This document shows positions 37,154-49,115 of a stretch of DNA of 64,000 nt, one piece after another. A model generated the notes under the pieces. It was not told the origin of the DNA, did no database searches, and saw nothing but the letters and a program-made list of their open reading frames with translations. Position 1 is the stretch's first letter, and the number at the start of each line of letters is the position of its first letter. A program made the position numbers and the translations under genes. The stretch lies in NCBI GenBank assembly GCA_964036665.1, contig OZ038526.1, positions 13,144,001-13,208,000 on the forward strand, read 5' to 3'. This DNA is from Gordius sp. MW1. Its lineage: Eukaryota > Nematomorpha > Gordioida > Gordea > Gordiidae.

Positions 37154-38874
37154 AATCGAGGATAATAGGATTCTAAAATTGGCTTTCTTTTATATATTTT
37201 TTCATGCTCTTTCACATAGAATCGAAAAAAATAAATATTTTTACCTCAAAATTTTTCACATATTTTTCTTTGAACCGTATTCATCCGATGAAAGTTGTCG
37301 TTTTCAGACGTGGTTTCTATGATCCCAAGTAAAAATTTATCAGAATCTAAAAACTATTACTTTGAAATCATGATCGCATAGAGCATCAAAAATTAAGCAC
37401 TCACCTTGCGATACAACAAACTAATCGCCACAATAAAACGTTGTCTTTTGTCAAAACGAAAGTTCTCGCAGTTTAAAACCTCTTTTCGGAAGTCAATCGA
37501 GGATAATAGGATTCTAAAATTGGCTTACTTTTATATATTTTTTCATGCTCTTTCACATAGAATCGAAAAAAATAAATATTTTTACCTCAAAATTTTTCAC
37601 ATATTTTTCTTTGAACCGTATTCATCCGATGAAAGTTGTCGTTTTCAGACGTGGTTTCTATGATCCCAAGTAAAAATTTATCAGAATCTAAAAACTATTA
37701 CTTTGAAATCATGATCGCATAGAGCAGTTTTCAAAAATTAAGCACTCACGTTGCGATACAACAAACTAATCGCCATAATAAAACGTTGTCTTTTGTCAAA
37801 ACGAAAGTTCTCGCAGTTTAAAACCTCTTTTCGGAAGTCAATCGAGGATAATAGGATTCTAAAATTGGCTTACTTTTATATATTTTTTCATGCTCTTTCA
37901 CATAGAATCGAAAAAAATAAATATTTTTACCTCAAAATTTTTCACATATTTTTCTTTGAACCGTATTCATCCGATGAAAGTTGTCGTTTTCAGACGTGGT
38001 TTCTATGATCCCAAGTAAAAATTTATCAGAATCTAAAAACTATTACTTTGAAATCATGATCGCATAGAGCAGTTTTCAAAAATTAAGCACTCACGTTGCG
38101 ATACAACAAACTAATCGCCACAATAAAACGTTGTCTTTTGTCAAAACGATAGTTCTCGCAGTTTAAAACCTCTTTTCGGAAGTCAATCGAGGATAATAGG
38201 ATTCTCAAATTGGCTTACTTTTATATATTTTTTCATGCTCTTTCACATAGAATCGAAAAAAATAAATATTTTTGCCTCAAAATATTTCACATATTTTTCT
38301 TTGTACCGTATTCATCCGATGAAAGTTGTCGTTTTCAGACGTGGTTTCTATGATCCCAAGTAAAAATTTATCAGAATCTAAAAACTATTACTTTGAAATC
38401 ATGATCGCATAGAGCAGTTTTTAAAAATTAAGCACTCACGTTGCGATACAACAAACTAATCGCAACAATAAAACGTTGTCTTTTGTCAAAATGATAGTTC
38501 TCGCAGCTTAAAACCTCTTTTCGGAAGTCAATCGAGGATAATAGGATTCTCAAATTGGCTTACTTTTATATATTTTTTCATGCTCTTTCACATAGAATCG
38601 AAAAAAATAAATATTTTTACCTCAAAATTTTTCACATATTTTTCTTTGAACCGTATTCATCCGATGAAAGTTGTCGTTTTCAGACGAGGTTTCTATGATC
38701 CCAAGTAAAAATTTATCAGAATTTAAAAACTATTACTTTGAAATTATGATCGCATAGAGCAGTTTTCAAAAATTAAGCACTCACGTTGCGATACAACAAA
38801 CTAATCGCAACAATAAAACGTTGTCTTTTGTCAAAATGATAGTTCTCGCAGCTTAAAACCTCTTTTCGGAAGTC
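37154..38874 (+). repeat. Higher-order repeat E, unit 2 (1721 bp, M110-M114)
   Basis: Monomers start at 37154, 37495, 37840, 38185 and 38530. Same length and markers as unit 1, with GGCTTTCTTTT and CTCACCTTGCG as new changes. The following partial unit shares both, so units 2 and 3 are closer to each other than to unit 1. Confidence 0.92.
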
Positions 38875-39560
38875 AATCGAGGATAATAGGATTCTAAAAT
38901 TGGCTTTCTTTTATATATTTTTTCATGCTCTTTCACATAGAATCGAAAAAAATAAATATTTTTACCTCAAAATTTTTCACATATTTTTCTTTGAACCGTA
39001 TTCATCCGATGAAAGTTGTCGTTTTCAGACGTGGTTTCTATGATCCCAAGTAAAAATTTATCAGAATCTAAAAACTATTACTTTGAAATCATGATCGCAT
39101 AGAGCATCAAAAATTAAGCACTCACCTTGCGATACAACAAACTAATCGCCACAATAAAACGTTGTCTTTTGTCAAAACGAAAGTTCTCGCAGTTTAAAAC
39201 CTCTTTTCGGAAGTCAATCGAGGATAATAGGATTCTAAAATTGGCTTACTTTTATATATTTTTTCATGCTCTTTCACATAGAATCGAAAAAAATAAATAT
39301 TTTTACCTCAAAATTTTTCACATATTTTTCTTTGAACCGTATTCATCCGATGAAAGTTGTCGTTTTCAGACGTGGTTTCTATGATCCCAAGTAAAAATTT
39401 ATCAGAATCTATAAACTATTACTTTGAAATCATGATCGCATAGAGCAGTTTTTAAAAATTAAGCACTCACGTTGCGATACAACAAACTAATCGCCACAAT
39501 AAAACGTTGTCTTTTGTCAAAACGATAGTTCTCGCAGTTTAAAACCTCTTTTCGGAAGTC
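38875..39560 (+). repeat. Higher-order repeat E, partial unit 3 (M115-M116)
   Basis: M115 (341 bp, 38875) and M116 (39216) repeat M110-M111. Periodicity is lost at the end of M116, which has AATCTATAAAC and a GTTTTTAAAAATT tail instead of the expected CGCCATAAT tail. The displaced 257-bp monomer follows at once. Confidence 0.87.
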
Positions 39561-39817
39561 AATCGAGGATAATAGGATTCTCAAATTGGCTTACTTTTAT
39601 ATATTTTTTCATGCTCTTTCACATAGAATCGAAAAAAATAAATATTTTTGCCTCAAAATTTTTACTAAAAACTATTACTTTGAAATCATGATCGCATAGA
39701 GCAGTTTTCAAAAATTAAGCACTCACGTTGCGATACAACAAACTAATCGCAACAATAAAAAGTTGTCTTTTGATCAAAATGATAGTTCTCGCAGCTTAAA
39801 ACCTCTTTTCGGAAGTC
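39561..39817 (+). repeat. Displaced truncated monomer M117, 257 bp
   Basis: Carries the same 89-bp deletion junction as M64, M67 and M71 (join near 39663/39664) and a TTTTGATCAAAA tail, although no other monomer between 24.2 and 48.7 kb has that palindrome. The part left of the junction is of local type (CATGCTC, A7, GCCTC), unlike the CTGCTC and A8 of the 21-24 kb copies. AAAAAGTTG replaces AAAACGTTG. Confidence 0.92.
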
Positions 39818-40162
39818 AATCGAGGATAATAGGATTCTCAAATTGGCTTACTTTTATATATTTTTTCATGCTCTTTCACATAGAATCGAAAAAAATAAAT
39901 ATTTTTACCTGAAAATTTTTCACATATTTTTCTTTGAACCGTATTCATCCGATGAAAGTTGTCGTTTTCAGACGTGGTTTCTATGATCCCAAGTAAAAAT
40001 TTATCAGAATCTAAAAACTATTACTTTGAAATCATGATCGCATAGAGCAGTTTTCAAAAATTAAGCACTCACGTTGCGATACAACAAACTAATCGCAACA
40101 ATAAAACGTTGTCTTTTGTCAAAATGATAGTTCTCGCAGCTTAAAACCTCTTTTCGGAAGTC
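39818..40162 (+). repeat. Displaced ACCTGAAAATT monomer M118
   Basis: Follows M117 just as M65 follows M64 and M72 follows M71, and shares their C94G change (ACCTGAAAATT). M117-M118 is therefore a two-monomer island matching the 21.7-24.5 kb block about 15-18 kb away. Confidence 0.85.
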
Positions 40163-41883
40163 AATCGAGGATAATAGGATTCTCAAATTGGCTTACTTTT
40201 ATATATTTTTTCATGCTCTTTCACATAGAATCGAAAAACATAAATATTTTTACCTCAAAATTTTTCACATATTTTTCTTTGTACCGTGTTCATCCGATGA
40301 AAGTTGTCGTTTTCAGACGTGGTTTCTATGATCCCAAGTAAAAATTTATCAGAATCTAAAAACTATTACTTTGAAATCATGATCGCATAGAGCAGTTTTT
40401 AAAAATTAAGCACTCACGTTGCGATACAACAAACTAATCGCAACAATAAAACGTTGTCTTTTGTCAAAATGATAGTTCTCGCAGCTTAAAACCTCTTTTC
40501 GGAAGTCAATCGAGGATAATAGGATTCTCAAATTGGCTTACTTTTATATATTTTTTCATGCTCTTTCACATAGAATCGAAAAAAATAAATATTTTTGCCT
40601 CAAAATATTTCACATATTTTTCTTTGTACCGTATTCATCCGATGAAAGTTGTCGTTTTCAGACGTGGTTTCTATGATCCCAAGTAAAAATTTATCAGAAT
40701 TTAAAAACTATTACTTTGAAATCATGATCGCATAGAGCAGTTTTTAAAAATTAAGCACTCACGTTGCGATACAACAAACTAATCGCAACAATAAAACGTT
40801 GTCTTTTGTCAAAATGATAGTTCTCGCAGCTTAAAACCTCTTTTCGGAAGTCAATCGAGGATAATAGGATTCTCAAATTGGCTTACTTTTATATATTTTT
40901 TCATGCTCTTTCACATAGAATCGAAAAAAATAAATATTTTTACCTCAAAATTTTTCACATATTTTTCTTTGAACCGTATTCATCCGATGAAAGTTGTCGT
41001 TTTCAGACGAGGTTTCTATGATCCCAAGTAAAAATTTATCAGAATTTAAAAACTATTACTTTGAAATTATGATCGCATAGAGCAGTTTTCAAAAATTAAG
41101 CACTCACGTTGCGATACAACAAACTAATCGCAACAATAAAACGTTGTCTTTTGTCAAAATGATAGTTCTCGCAGCTTAAAACCTCTTTTCGGAAGTCAAT
41201 CGAGGATAATAGGATTCTAAAATTGGCTTACTTTTATATATTTTTTCATGCTCTTTCACATAGAATCGAAAAAAATAAATATTTTTACCTCAAAATTTTT
41301 CACATATTTTTCTTTGAACCGTATTCATCCGATGAAAGTTGTCGTTTTCAGACGTGGTTTCTATGATCCCAAGTAAAAATTTATCAGAATCTAAAAACTA
41401 TTACTTTGAAATCATGATCGCATAGAGCATCAAAAATTAAGCACTCACCTTGCGATACAACAAACTAATCGCCACAATAAAACGTTGTCTTTTGTCAAAA
41501 CGAAAGTTCTCGCAGTTTAAAACCTCTTTTCGGAAGTCAATCGAGGATAATAGGATTCTAAAATTGGCTTACTTTTATATATTTTTTCATGCTCTTTCAC
41601 ATAGAATCGAAAAAAATAAATATTTTTACCTCAAAATTTTTCACATATTTTTCTTTGAACCGTATTCATCCGATGAAAGTTGTCGTTTTCAGACGTGGTT
41701 TCTATGATCCCAAGTAAAAATTTATCAGAATCTAAAAACTATTACTTTGAAATCATGATCGCATAGAGCAGTTTTTAAAAATTAAGCACTCACGTTGCGA
41801 TACAACAAACTAATCGCAACAATAAAACGTTGTCTTTTGTCAAAATGATAGTTCTCGCAGCTTAAAACCTCTTTTCGGAAGTC
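40163..41883 (+). repeat. Five-monomer segment M119-M123, second copy
   Basis: Monomer starts are 40163, 40508, 40853, 41198 and 41539. Same marker order as 34400-36118. M120 is full length where M103 has lost two T/A bases. M122 already has the CTCACCTTGCG tail of units E2-E3, so this copy derives from an E2/E3-like state rather than from unit 1. Confidence 0.86.
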
Positions 41884-42227
41884 AATCGAGGATAATAGGA
41901 TTCTCAAATTGGCTTACTTTTATATATTTTTTCATGCTCTTTCACATAGAATCGAAAAAAATAAATATTTTTACCTCAAAATTTTTCACATATTTTTCTT
42001 TGAACCGTATTCATCCGATGAAAGTTGTCGTTTTCAGACGTGGTTTCTATGATCCCAAGTAAAAATTTATCAGAATTAAAAACTATTACTTTGAAATCAT
42101 GATCGCATAGAGCAGTTTTCAAAAATTAAGCACTCACGTTGCGATACAACAAACTAATCGCAACAATAAAACGTTGTCTTTTGTCAAAATGATAGTTCTC
42201 GCAGCTTAAAACCTCTTTTCGGAAGTC
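41884..42227 (+). repeat. Linking monomer M124
   Basis: A 344-bp monomer with AGAATTAAAAAC (one base lost), the variant otherwise found in M77, M79, M85 and M91. It joins the repeat-E copy to the 42.2-46.0 kb duplication. Its tail is of the CGCAAC type, as in M91. Confidence 0.8.
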
Positions 42228-45200
42228 AATCGAGGATAATAGGATTCTCAAATTGGCTTACTTTTATATTTTTTTTCATGCTCTTTCACATAGAATCGAA
42301 AAAAATAAATATTTTTACCTCAAAATTTTTCACATATTTTTCTTTGTACCGTATTCATCCGATGAAAGTTGTCGTTTTCAGACGTGGTTTCTATGATCCC
42401 AAGTAAAAATTTATCAGAATCTAAAAACTATTACTTTGAAATAATGATCGCATAGAGCAGTTTTTAAAAATTAAGCACTCACGTTGCGATACAACAAACT
42501 AATCGCAACAATAAAACGTTGTCTTTTGTCAAAATGATAGTTCTCGCAGCTTAAAACCTCTTTTCGGAAGTCAATCGAGGATAATAGGATTCTCAAATTG
42601 GCTTACTTTTATATATTTTTTAATGCTCTTTCACATAGAATCGAAAAAAATAAATATTTTTACCTCAAAATTTTTCACATATTTTTCTTTGAACCGTATT
42701 CATCCGATGAAAGTTGTCGTTTTCAGACGTGGTTTCTATGATTCCAAGTAAAAATTTATCAGAATTTAAAAACTATTACTTTGAAATCATGATCGCATAG
42801 AGCAGTTTTTAAAAATTAAGCACTTACGTTGCGATACAACAAACTAATTGCAACAATATAACGTTGTCTTTTGTCAAAATGATAGTTGTCGCAGCTTAAA
42901 ACCTCTTTTCGGAAGTCAATCGAGGATAATAGGATTCTCAAATTGGCTTACTTTTATATATTTTTTCATGCTCTTTCACATAAAATCGAAAAAAATAAAT
43001 ATTTTTGCCTCAAAATTTTTCACATATTTTTCTTTGAACCGTATTCATCCGATGAAAGTTGTCGTTTTCAGACGTGGTTTCTATGATCCCAAGTAAAAAT
43101 TTATCAGAATCTAAAAACTATTACTTTGAAATCATGATCGCATAGAGCAGTTTTCAAAAATTAAGCACTCACGTTGCGATACAACAAACTAATCGCCACA
43201 ATAAAACGTTGTCTTTTGTCAAAACGATAGTTCTCGCAGTTTAAAACCTCTTTTCGGAAGTCAATCGAGGATAATAGGATTCTAAAATTGGCTTACTTTT
43301 ATATATTTTTTCATGCTCTTTCACATAGAATCGAAAAAAATAAATATTTTTACCTCAAAACTTTTCACATATTTTTCTTTGAACCGTATTCATCCGATGA
43401 AAGTTGTCGTTTTCAGACGTGGTTTCTATGATCCCAAGTAAAAATTTATCAGAATTTAAAAACTATTACTTTGAAATCATGATCGCATAGAGCAGTTTTC
43501 AAAAATTAAGCACTCACGTTGCGATACAATAACTAATCGCAACAATAAAACGTTGTCTTTTGTCAAAATGATAGTTCTCGCAGCTTAAAACCTCTTTTCG
43601 GAAGTCAATCGAGGATAATAGGATTCTCAAATTGGCTTACTTTTATATATTTTTTCATGCTCTTTCACATAGAATCGAAAAAAATAAATATTTTTCCTCA
43701 AAATTTTTCACATATTTTTCTTTGAACCGTATTCATCCGATGAAAGTTGTCGTTTTCAGACGTGGTTTCTATGATCCCAAGTAAAAATTTATCAGAATCT
43801 AAAAACTATTACTTTGAAATCATGATCGCATAGAGCAGTTTTAAAAAATTAAGCACTCACGTTGCGATACAACAAACTAATCCCCACAATAAAACGTTGT
43901 CTTTTGTCAAAACGATAGTTCTCGCAGTTTAAAACCTCTTTTCGGAAGTCAATCGAGGATAATAGGATTCTAAAATTGGCTTACTTTTATATATTTTTTC
44001 ATGCTCTTTCACATAGAATCGAAAAAAATAAATATTTTTACCTAAAAACTTTTCACATATTTTTCTTTGAACCGTATTCATCCGATGAAAGTTGTCGTAT
44101 TCAGACGTGGTTTCTATGATCCCAAGTAAAAATTTATCAGAATTTAAAAACTATTACTTTGAAATCATGATCGCATAGAGCAGTTTTCAAAAATTAAGCA
44201 CTCACGTTGCGATACAACAAACTAATCGCAACAATAAAACGTTGTCTTTTGTCAAAATGATAGTTCTCGCAGCTTAAAACCTCTTTTCGGAAGTCAATCG
44301 AGGATAATAGGATTCTCAAATTGGCTTACTTTTATATATTTTTTCATGCTCTTTCACATAGAATCGAAAAAAATAAATATTTTTACCTCAAAATTTTTCA
44401 CATATTTTTCTTTGAACCGTATTCATCCGATGAAAGTTGTCGTTTTCAGACGTGGTTTCTATGATTCCAAGTAAAAATTTATCAGAATTTAAAAACTATT
44501 ACTTTGAAATCATGATCGCATAGAGCAGTTTTTAAAAATTAAGCACTTACGTTGCGATACAACAAACTAATTGCAACAATATAACGTTGTCTTTTGTCAA
44601 AATGATAGTTGTCGCAGCTTAAAACCTCTTTTCGGAAGTCAATCGAGGATAATAGGATTCTAAAATTGGCTTACTTTTATATATTTTTTCATGCTCTTTC
44701 ACATAGAATCGAAAAAAATAAATATTTTTACCTCAAAATTTTTCACATATTTTTCTTTGAACCGTATTCATCCGATGAAAGTTGTCGTTTTCAGACGTGG
44801 TTTCTATGATCCCAAGTAAAAATTTATCAGAATCTAAAAACTATTACTTTGAAATCATGATCGCATAGAGCAGTTTTCAAAAATTAAGCACTCACGTTGC
44901 GATACAACAAACTAATCGCCACAATAAAACGTTGTCTTTTGTCAAAACGAAAGTTCTCGCAGTTTAAAACCTCTTTTCGGAAGTCAATCGAGGATAATAG
45001 GATTCTAAAATTGGCTTACTTTTATATATTTTTTCATGCTCTTTCACATAGAATCGAAAAAAATAAATATTTTTACCTCAAAATTTTTCACATATTTTTC
45101 TTTGAACCGTATTCATCCGATGAAAGTTGTCGTTTTCAGACGTGGTTTATATGATCCCAAGTAAAAATTTATCAGAATCTAAAAACTATTACTTTGAAAT

Positions 45201-46015
45201 CATGATCGCATAGAGCAGTTTTCAAAAATTAAGCACTCACGTTGCGATACAACAAACTAATCGCCACAATAAAACGTTGTCTTTTGTCAAAACGATAGTT
45301 CTCGCAGTTTAAAACCTCTTTTCGGAAGTCAATCGAGGATAATAGGATTCTAAAATTGGCTTACTTTTATATATTTTTTCATGCTCTTTCACATAGAATC
45401 GAAAAAAATAAATATTTTTACCTCAAAATTTTTCACATATTTTTCTTTGTACCGTGTTCATCCGATGAAAGTTGTCGTTTTCAGACGTGGTTTCTATGAT
45501 CCCAAGTAAAAATTTATCAGAATTTAAAAACTATTACTTTGAAATCATGATCGCATAGAGCAGTTTTCAAAAATTAAGCACTCACGTTGCGATACAACAA
45601 ACTAATCGCAACAATAAAACGTTGTCTTTTGTCAAAATGATAGTTCTCGCAGCTTAAAACCTCTTTTCGGAAGTCAATCGAGGATAATAGGATTCTCAAA
45701 TTGGCTTACTATATTTTTTCATGCTCTTTCACATAGAATCGAAAAACAAAAATATTTTTACCTCAAAATTTTTCACATATTTTTCTTTGTACCGTGTTCA
45801 TCCGATGAAAGTTGTCGTTTTCAGACGTGGTTTCTATGATCCCAAGTAAAAATTTATCAGAATCTAAAAACTATTACTTTGAAATCATGATCGCATAGAG
45901 CAGTTTTTAAAAATTAAGCACTCACGTTGCGATACAACAAACTAATCGCAACAATAAAACGTTGTCTTTTGTCAAAATGATAGTTCTCGCAGCTTAAAAC
46001 CTCTTTTTGGAAGTC
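42228..46015 (+). repeat. Segmental duplication, right copy (M125-M135)
   Basis: Monomer starts are 42228, 42573, 42918, 43263, 43607, 43951, 44296, 44641, 44986, 45331 and 45676. M128 (43263-43606, 344 bp) is the counterpart of the 305-bp M95 but keeps positions 90-128, with CCTCAAAACTTTTC. Private changes include TAATCCCCAC before M130, GTCGTATTCAG in M130, GGTTTATATG in M133 and a 5-bp loss in M135 (CTTACTATATT). Confidence 0.85.
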
Positions 46016-48081
46016 AATCGAGGATAATAGGATTCTAAAATTGGCTTACTTTTATATATTTTTTCATGCTCTTTCACATAGAATCGAAAAAAATAAATAT
46101 TTTTACCTCAAAATTTTTCACATATTTTTCTTTGAACCGTATTCATCCGATGAAAGTTGTCGTTTTCAGACGTGGTTTCTATGATCCCAAGTAAAAATTT
46201 ATCAGAATCTAAAAACTATTACTTTGAAATCATGATCGCATAGAGCATCAAAAATTAAGCACTCACGTTGCGATACAACAAACTAATCGCCACAATAAAA
46301 CGTTGTCTTTTGTCAAAACGAAAGTTCTCGCAGTTTAAAACCTCTTTTCGGAAGTCAATCGAGGATAATAGGATTCTAAAATTGGCTTACTTTTATATAT
46401 TTTTTCATGCTCTTTCACATAGAATCGAAAAAAATAAATATTTTTACCTCAAAATTTTTCACATATTTTTCTTTGAACCGTATTCATCCGATGAAAGTTG
46501 TCGTTTTCAGACGTGGTTTCTATGATCCCAAGTAAAAATTTATCAGAATCTAAAAACTATTACTTTGAAATCATGATCGCATAGAGCAGTTTTCAAAAAT
46601 TAAGCACTCACGTTGCGATACAACAAACTAATCGCAACAATAAAACGTTGTCTTTTGTCAAAATGATAGTTCTCGCAGCTTAAAACCTCTTTTCGGAAGT
46701 CAATCGAGGATAATAGGATTCTCAAATTGGCTTACTTTTATATATTTTTTCATGCTCTTTCACATAGAATCGAAAAACATAAATATTTTTACCTCAAAAT
46801 TTTTCACATATTTTTCTTTGTACCGTGTTCATCCGATGAAAGTTGTCGTTTTCAGACGTGGTTTCTATGATCCCAAGTAAAAATTTATCAGAATCTAAAA
46901 ACTATTACTTTGAAATCATGATCGCATAGAGCAGTTTTTAAAAATTAAGCACTCACGTTGCGATACAACAAACTAATCGCAACAATAAAACGTTGTCTTT
47001 TGTCAAAATGATAGTTCTCGCAGCTTAAAACCTCTTTTAGGAAGTCAATCGAGGATAATAGGATTCTCAAATTGGCTTACTTTTATATATTTTTTCATGC
47101 TCTTTCACATAGAATCGAAAAAAATAAATATTTTTGCCTCAAAATTTTTCACATATTTTTCTTTGTACCGTATTCATCCGATGAAAGTTGTCGTTTTCAG
47201 ACGTGGTTTCTATGATCCCAAGTAAAAATTTATCAGAATCTAAAAACTATTACTTTGAAATCATGATCGCATAGAGCAGTTTTTAAAAATTAAGCACTCA
47301 CGTTGCGATACAACAAACTAATCGCAACAATAAAACGTTGTCTTTTGTCAAAATGATAGTTCTCGCAGCTTAAAACCTCTTTTCGGAAGTCAATCGAGGA
47401 TAATAGGATTCTCAAATTGGCTTACTTTTATATATTTTTTCATGCTCTTTCACATAGAATCGAAAAAAATAAATATTTTTGCATCAAAATTTTTCACATA
47501 TTTTTCTTTGAACCGTATTCATCCGATGAAAGTTGTCGTTTTCAGACGTTGTTTCTATGATCCCAAGTAAAAATTTATCAGAATCTTAAAACTATTACTT
47601 TGAAATCATGATCGCATAGAGCAGTTTTCAAAAATTAAGCACTCACGTTGCGATACAACAAACTAATCGCAACAATAAAACGTTGTCTTTTGTCAAAATG
47701 ATAGTTCTCGCATCTTAAAACCTCTTTTCGGAAGTCAATCGAGGATAATAGGATTCTCAAATTGGCTTACTTTTATATATTTTTTCATGCTCTTTCACAT
47801 TGAATCGAAAAAAATAAATATTTTTACCTGAAAATTTTTCACATATTTTTCTTTGAACCGTATTCATCCGATGAAAGTTGTCGTTTTCAGACGTGGTTTC
47901 TATGATCCCAAGTAAAAATTTATCAGAATTTAAAAACTATTACCTTGAAATCATGATCGCATAGAGCAGTTTTTAAAAATTAAGCACTCACGTTGCGATA
48001 CAACAAATTAATCGCAACAATAAAACGTTGTCTTTTGTCAAAATGATAGTTCTCGCAGCTTAAAACCTCTTTTCGGAAGTC
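46016..48081 (+). repeat. Block of mixed monomers M136-M141
   Basis: Monomer starts are 46016, 46357, 46702, 47047, 47392 and 47737. M136 is the fifth 341-bp AGAGCATCAAAA monomer and M137 its usual AACGAAAG partner. M138 has GAAAAACATAAAT and GTACCGTGTTC like M102 and M119. M140 has GCATCAAAATT, AGACGTTGTTTC and AATCTTAAAAC. M141 has CACATTGAATCG and ACCTGAAAATT and is preceded by CTCGCATCTT. No gene or foreign sequence is seen. Confidence 0.83.
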
Positions 48082-49115
48082 AATCGAGGATAATAGGATT
48101 CTCAAATTGGCTTACTTTTATATATTTTTTCATGCTCTTTCACATAGAATCGAAAAAAATAAATATTTTTACCTCAAAATTTTTCACATATTTTTCTTTG
48201 TACCGTATTCATCCGATGAAAGTTGTCGTTTTCAGACGTTGTTTCTATGATCCCAAGTAAAAATTTATCAGAATCTAAAAACTATTACTTTGAAATCATG
48301 ATCGCATAAGCAGTTTTCAAAAATTAAGCACTCACGTTGCGATACAACAAACTAATCGCAACAATAAAACGTTGTCTTTTGTCAAAATGATGGTTCTCGC
48401 AGCTTAAAACCTCTTTTCGGAAGTCAATCGAGGATAAAAGGATTCTCAAATTGGCTTACTTTTATATATTTTTTCATGCTCTTTCACATAGAATCGAAAA
48501 AAATAAATATTTTTACCTCAAAATTTTTCACATATTTTTCTTTGAACCGTATTCATCCGATGAAAGTTGTCGTTTTCAGACGTGGTTTCTATGATCCCAA
48601 GTAAAAATTTATCAGAATCTAAAAACTATTACTTTGAAATCATGATCGCATAGAGCAGTTTTCAAAAATTAAGCACTCACGTTGCGATACAACAAACTAA
48701 TCGCAACAATAAAACGTTGTCTTTTGATCAAAATGATAGTTCTCGCAGCTTAAAACCTCTTTTCGGAAGTCAATCGAGGATAATAGGATTCTCAAATTGG
48801 CTTACTTTTATATATTTTTTTATGCTCTTTTACATAGAATCGAAAAAAATAAATATTTTTACCTCAATATTTTTCACATATTTTTCTTTGAACCGTATTC
48901 ATCCGATGAAAGTTGTCGTTTTCAGACGTGATTTCTATGATCCCAAGTAAAAATTTATCAGAATCTAAAAACTATTACTTTGAAATCATGATCGCATAAA
49001 GCAGTTTTCAAAAATTAAGCACTCACGTTGCGATACAACAAACTAATCGCCACAATAAAACGTTGTCTTTTGTCAAATGATAGTTCTCGCAGCTTAAAAC
49101 CTCTTTTCAGAAGTC
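48082..49115 (+). repeat. Leading monomers of block F (M142-M144)
   Basis: Monomer starts are 48082, 48426 and 48772. M142 (GTACCG, AGACGTTGTTTC, CGCATAAGCAG, tail GATGGTTCTC) recurs as M163 (55323). M143 (GGATAAAAGG) resembles M164 (55667). M144 (TTTTTTTATGCTC, TTTTACATAG, CTCAATATTT, CATAAAGCAG) recurs as M166 (56358). M165 (56012, with GATCGCTAG) has no counterpart, so the two segments differ by one monomer. Confidence 0.85.
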
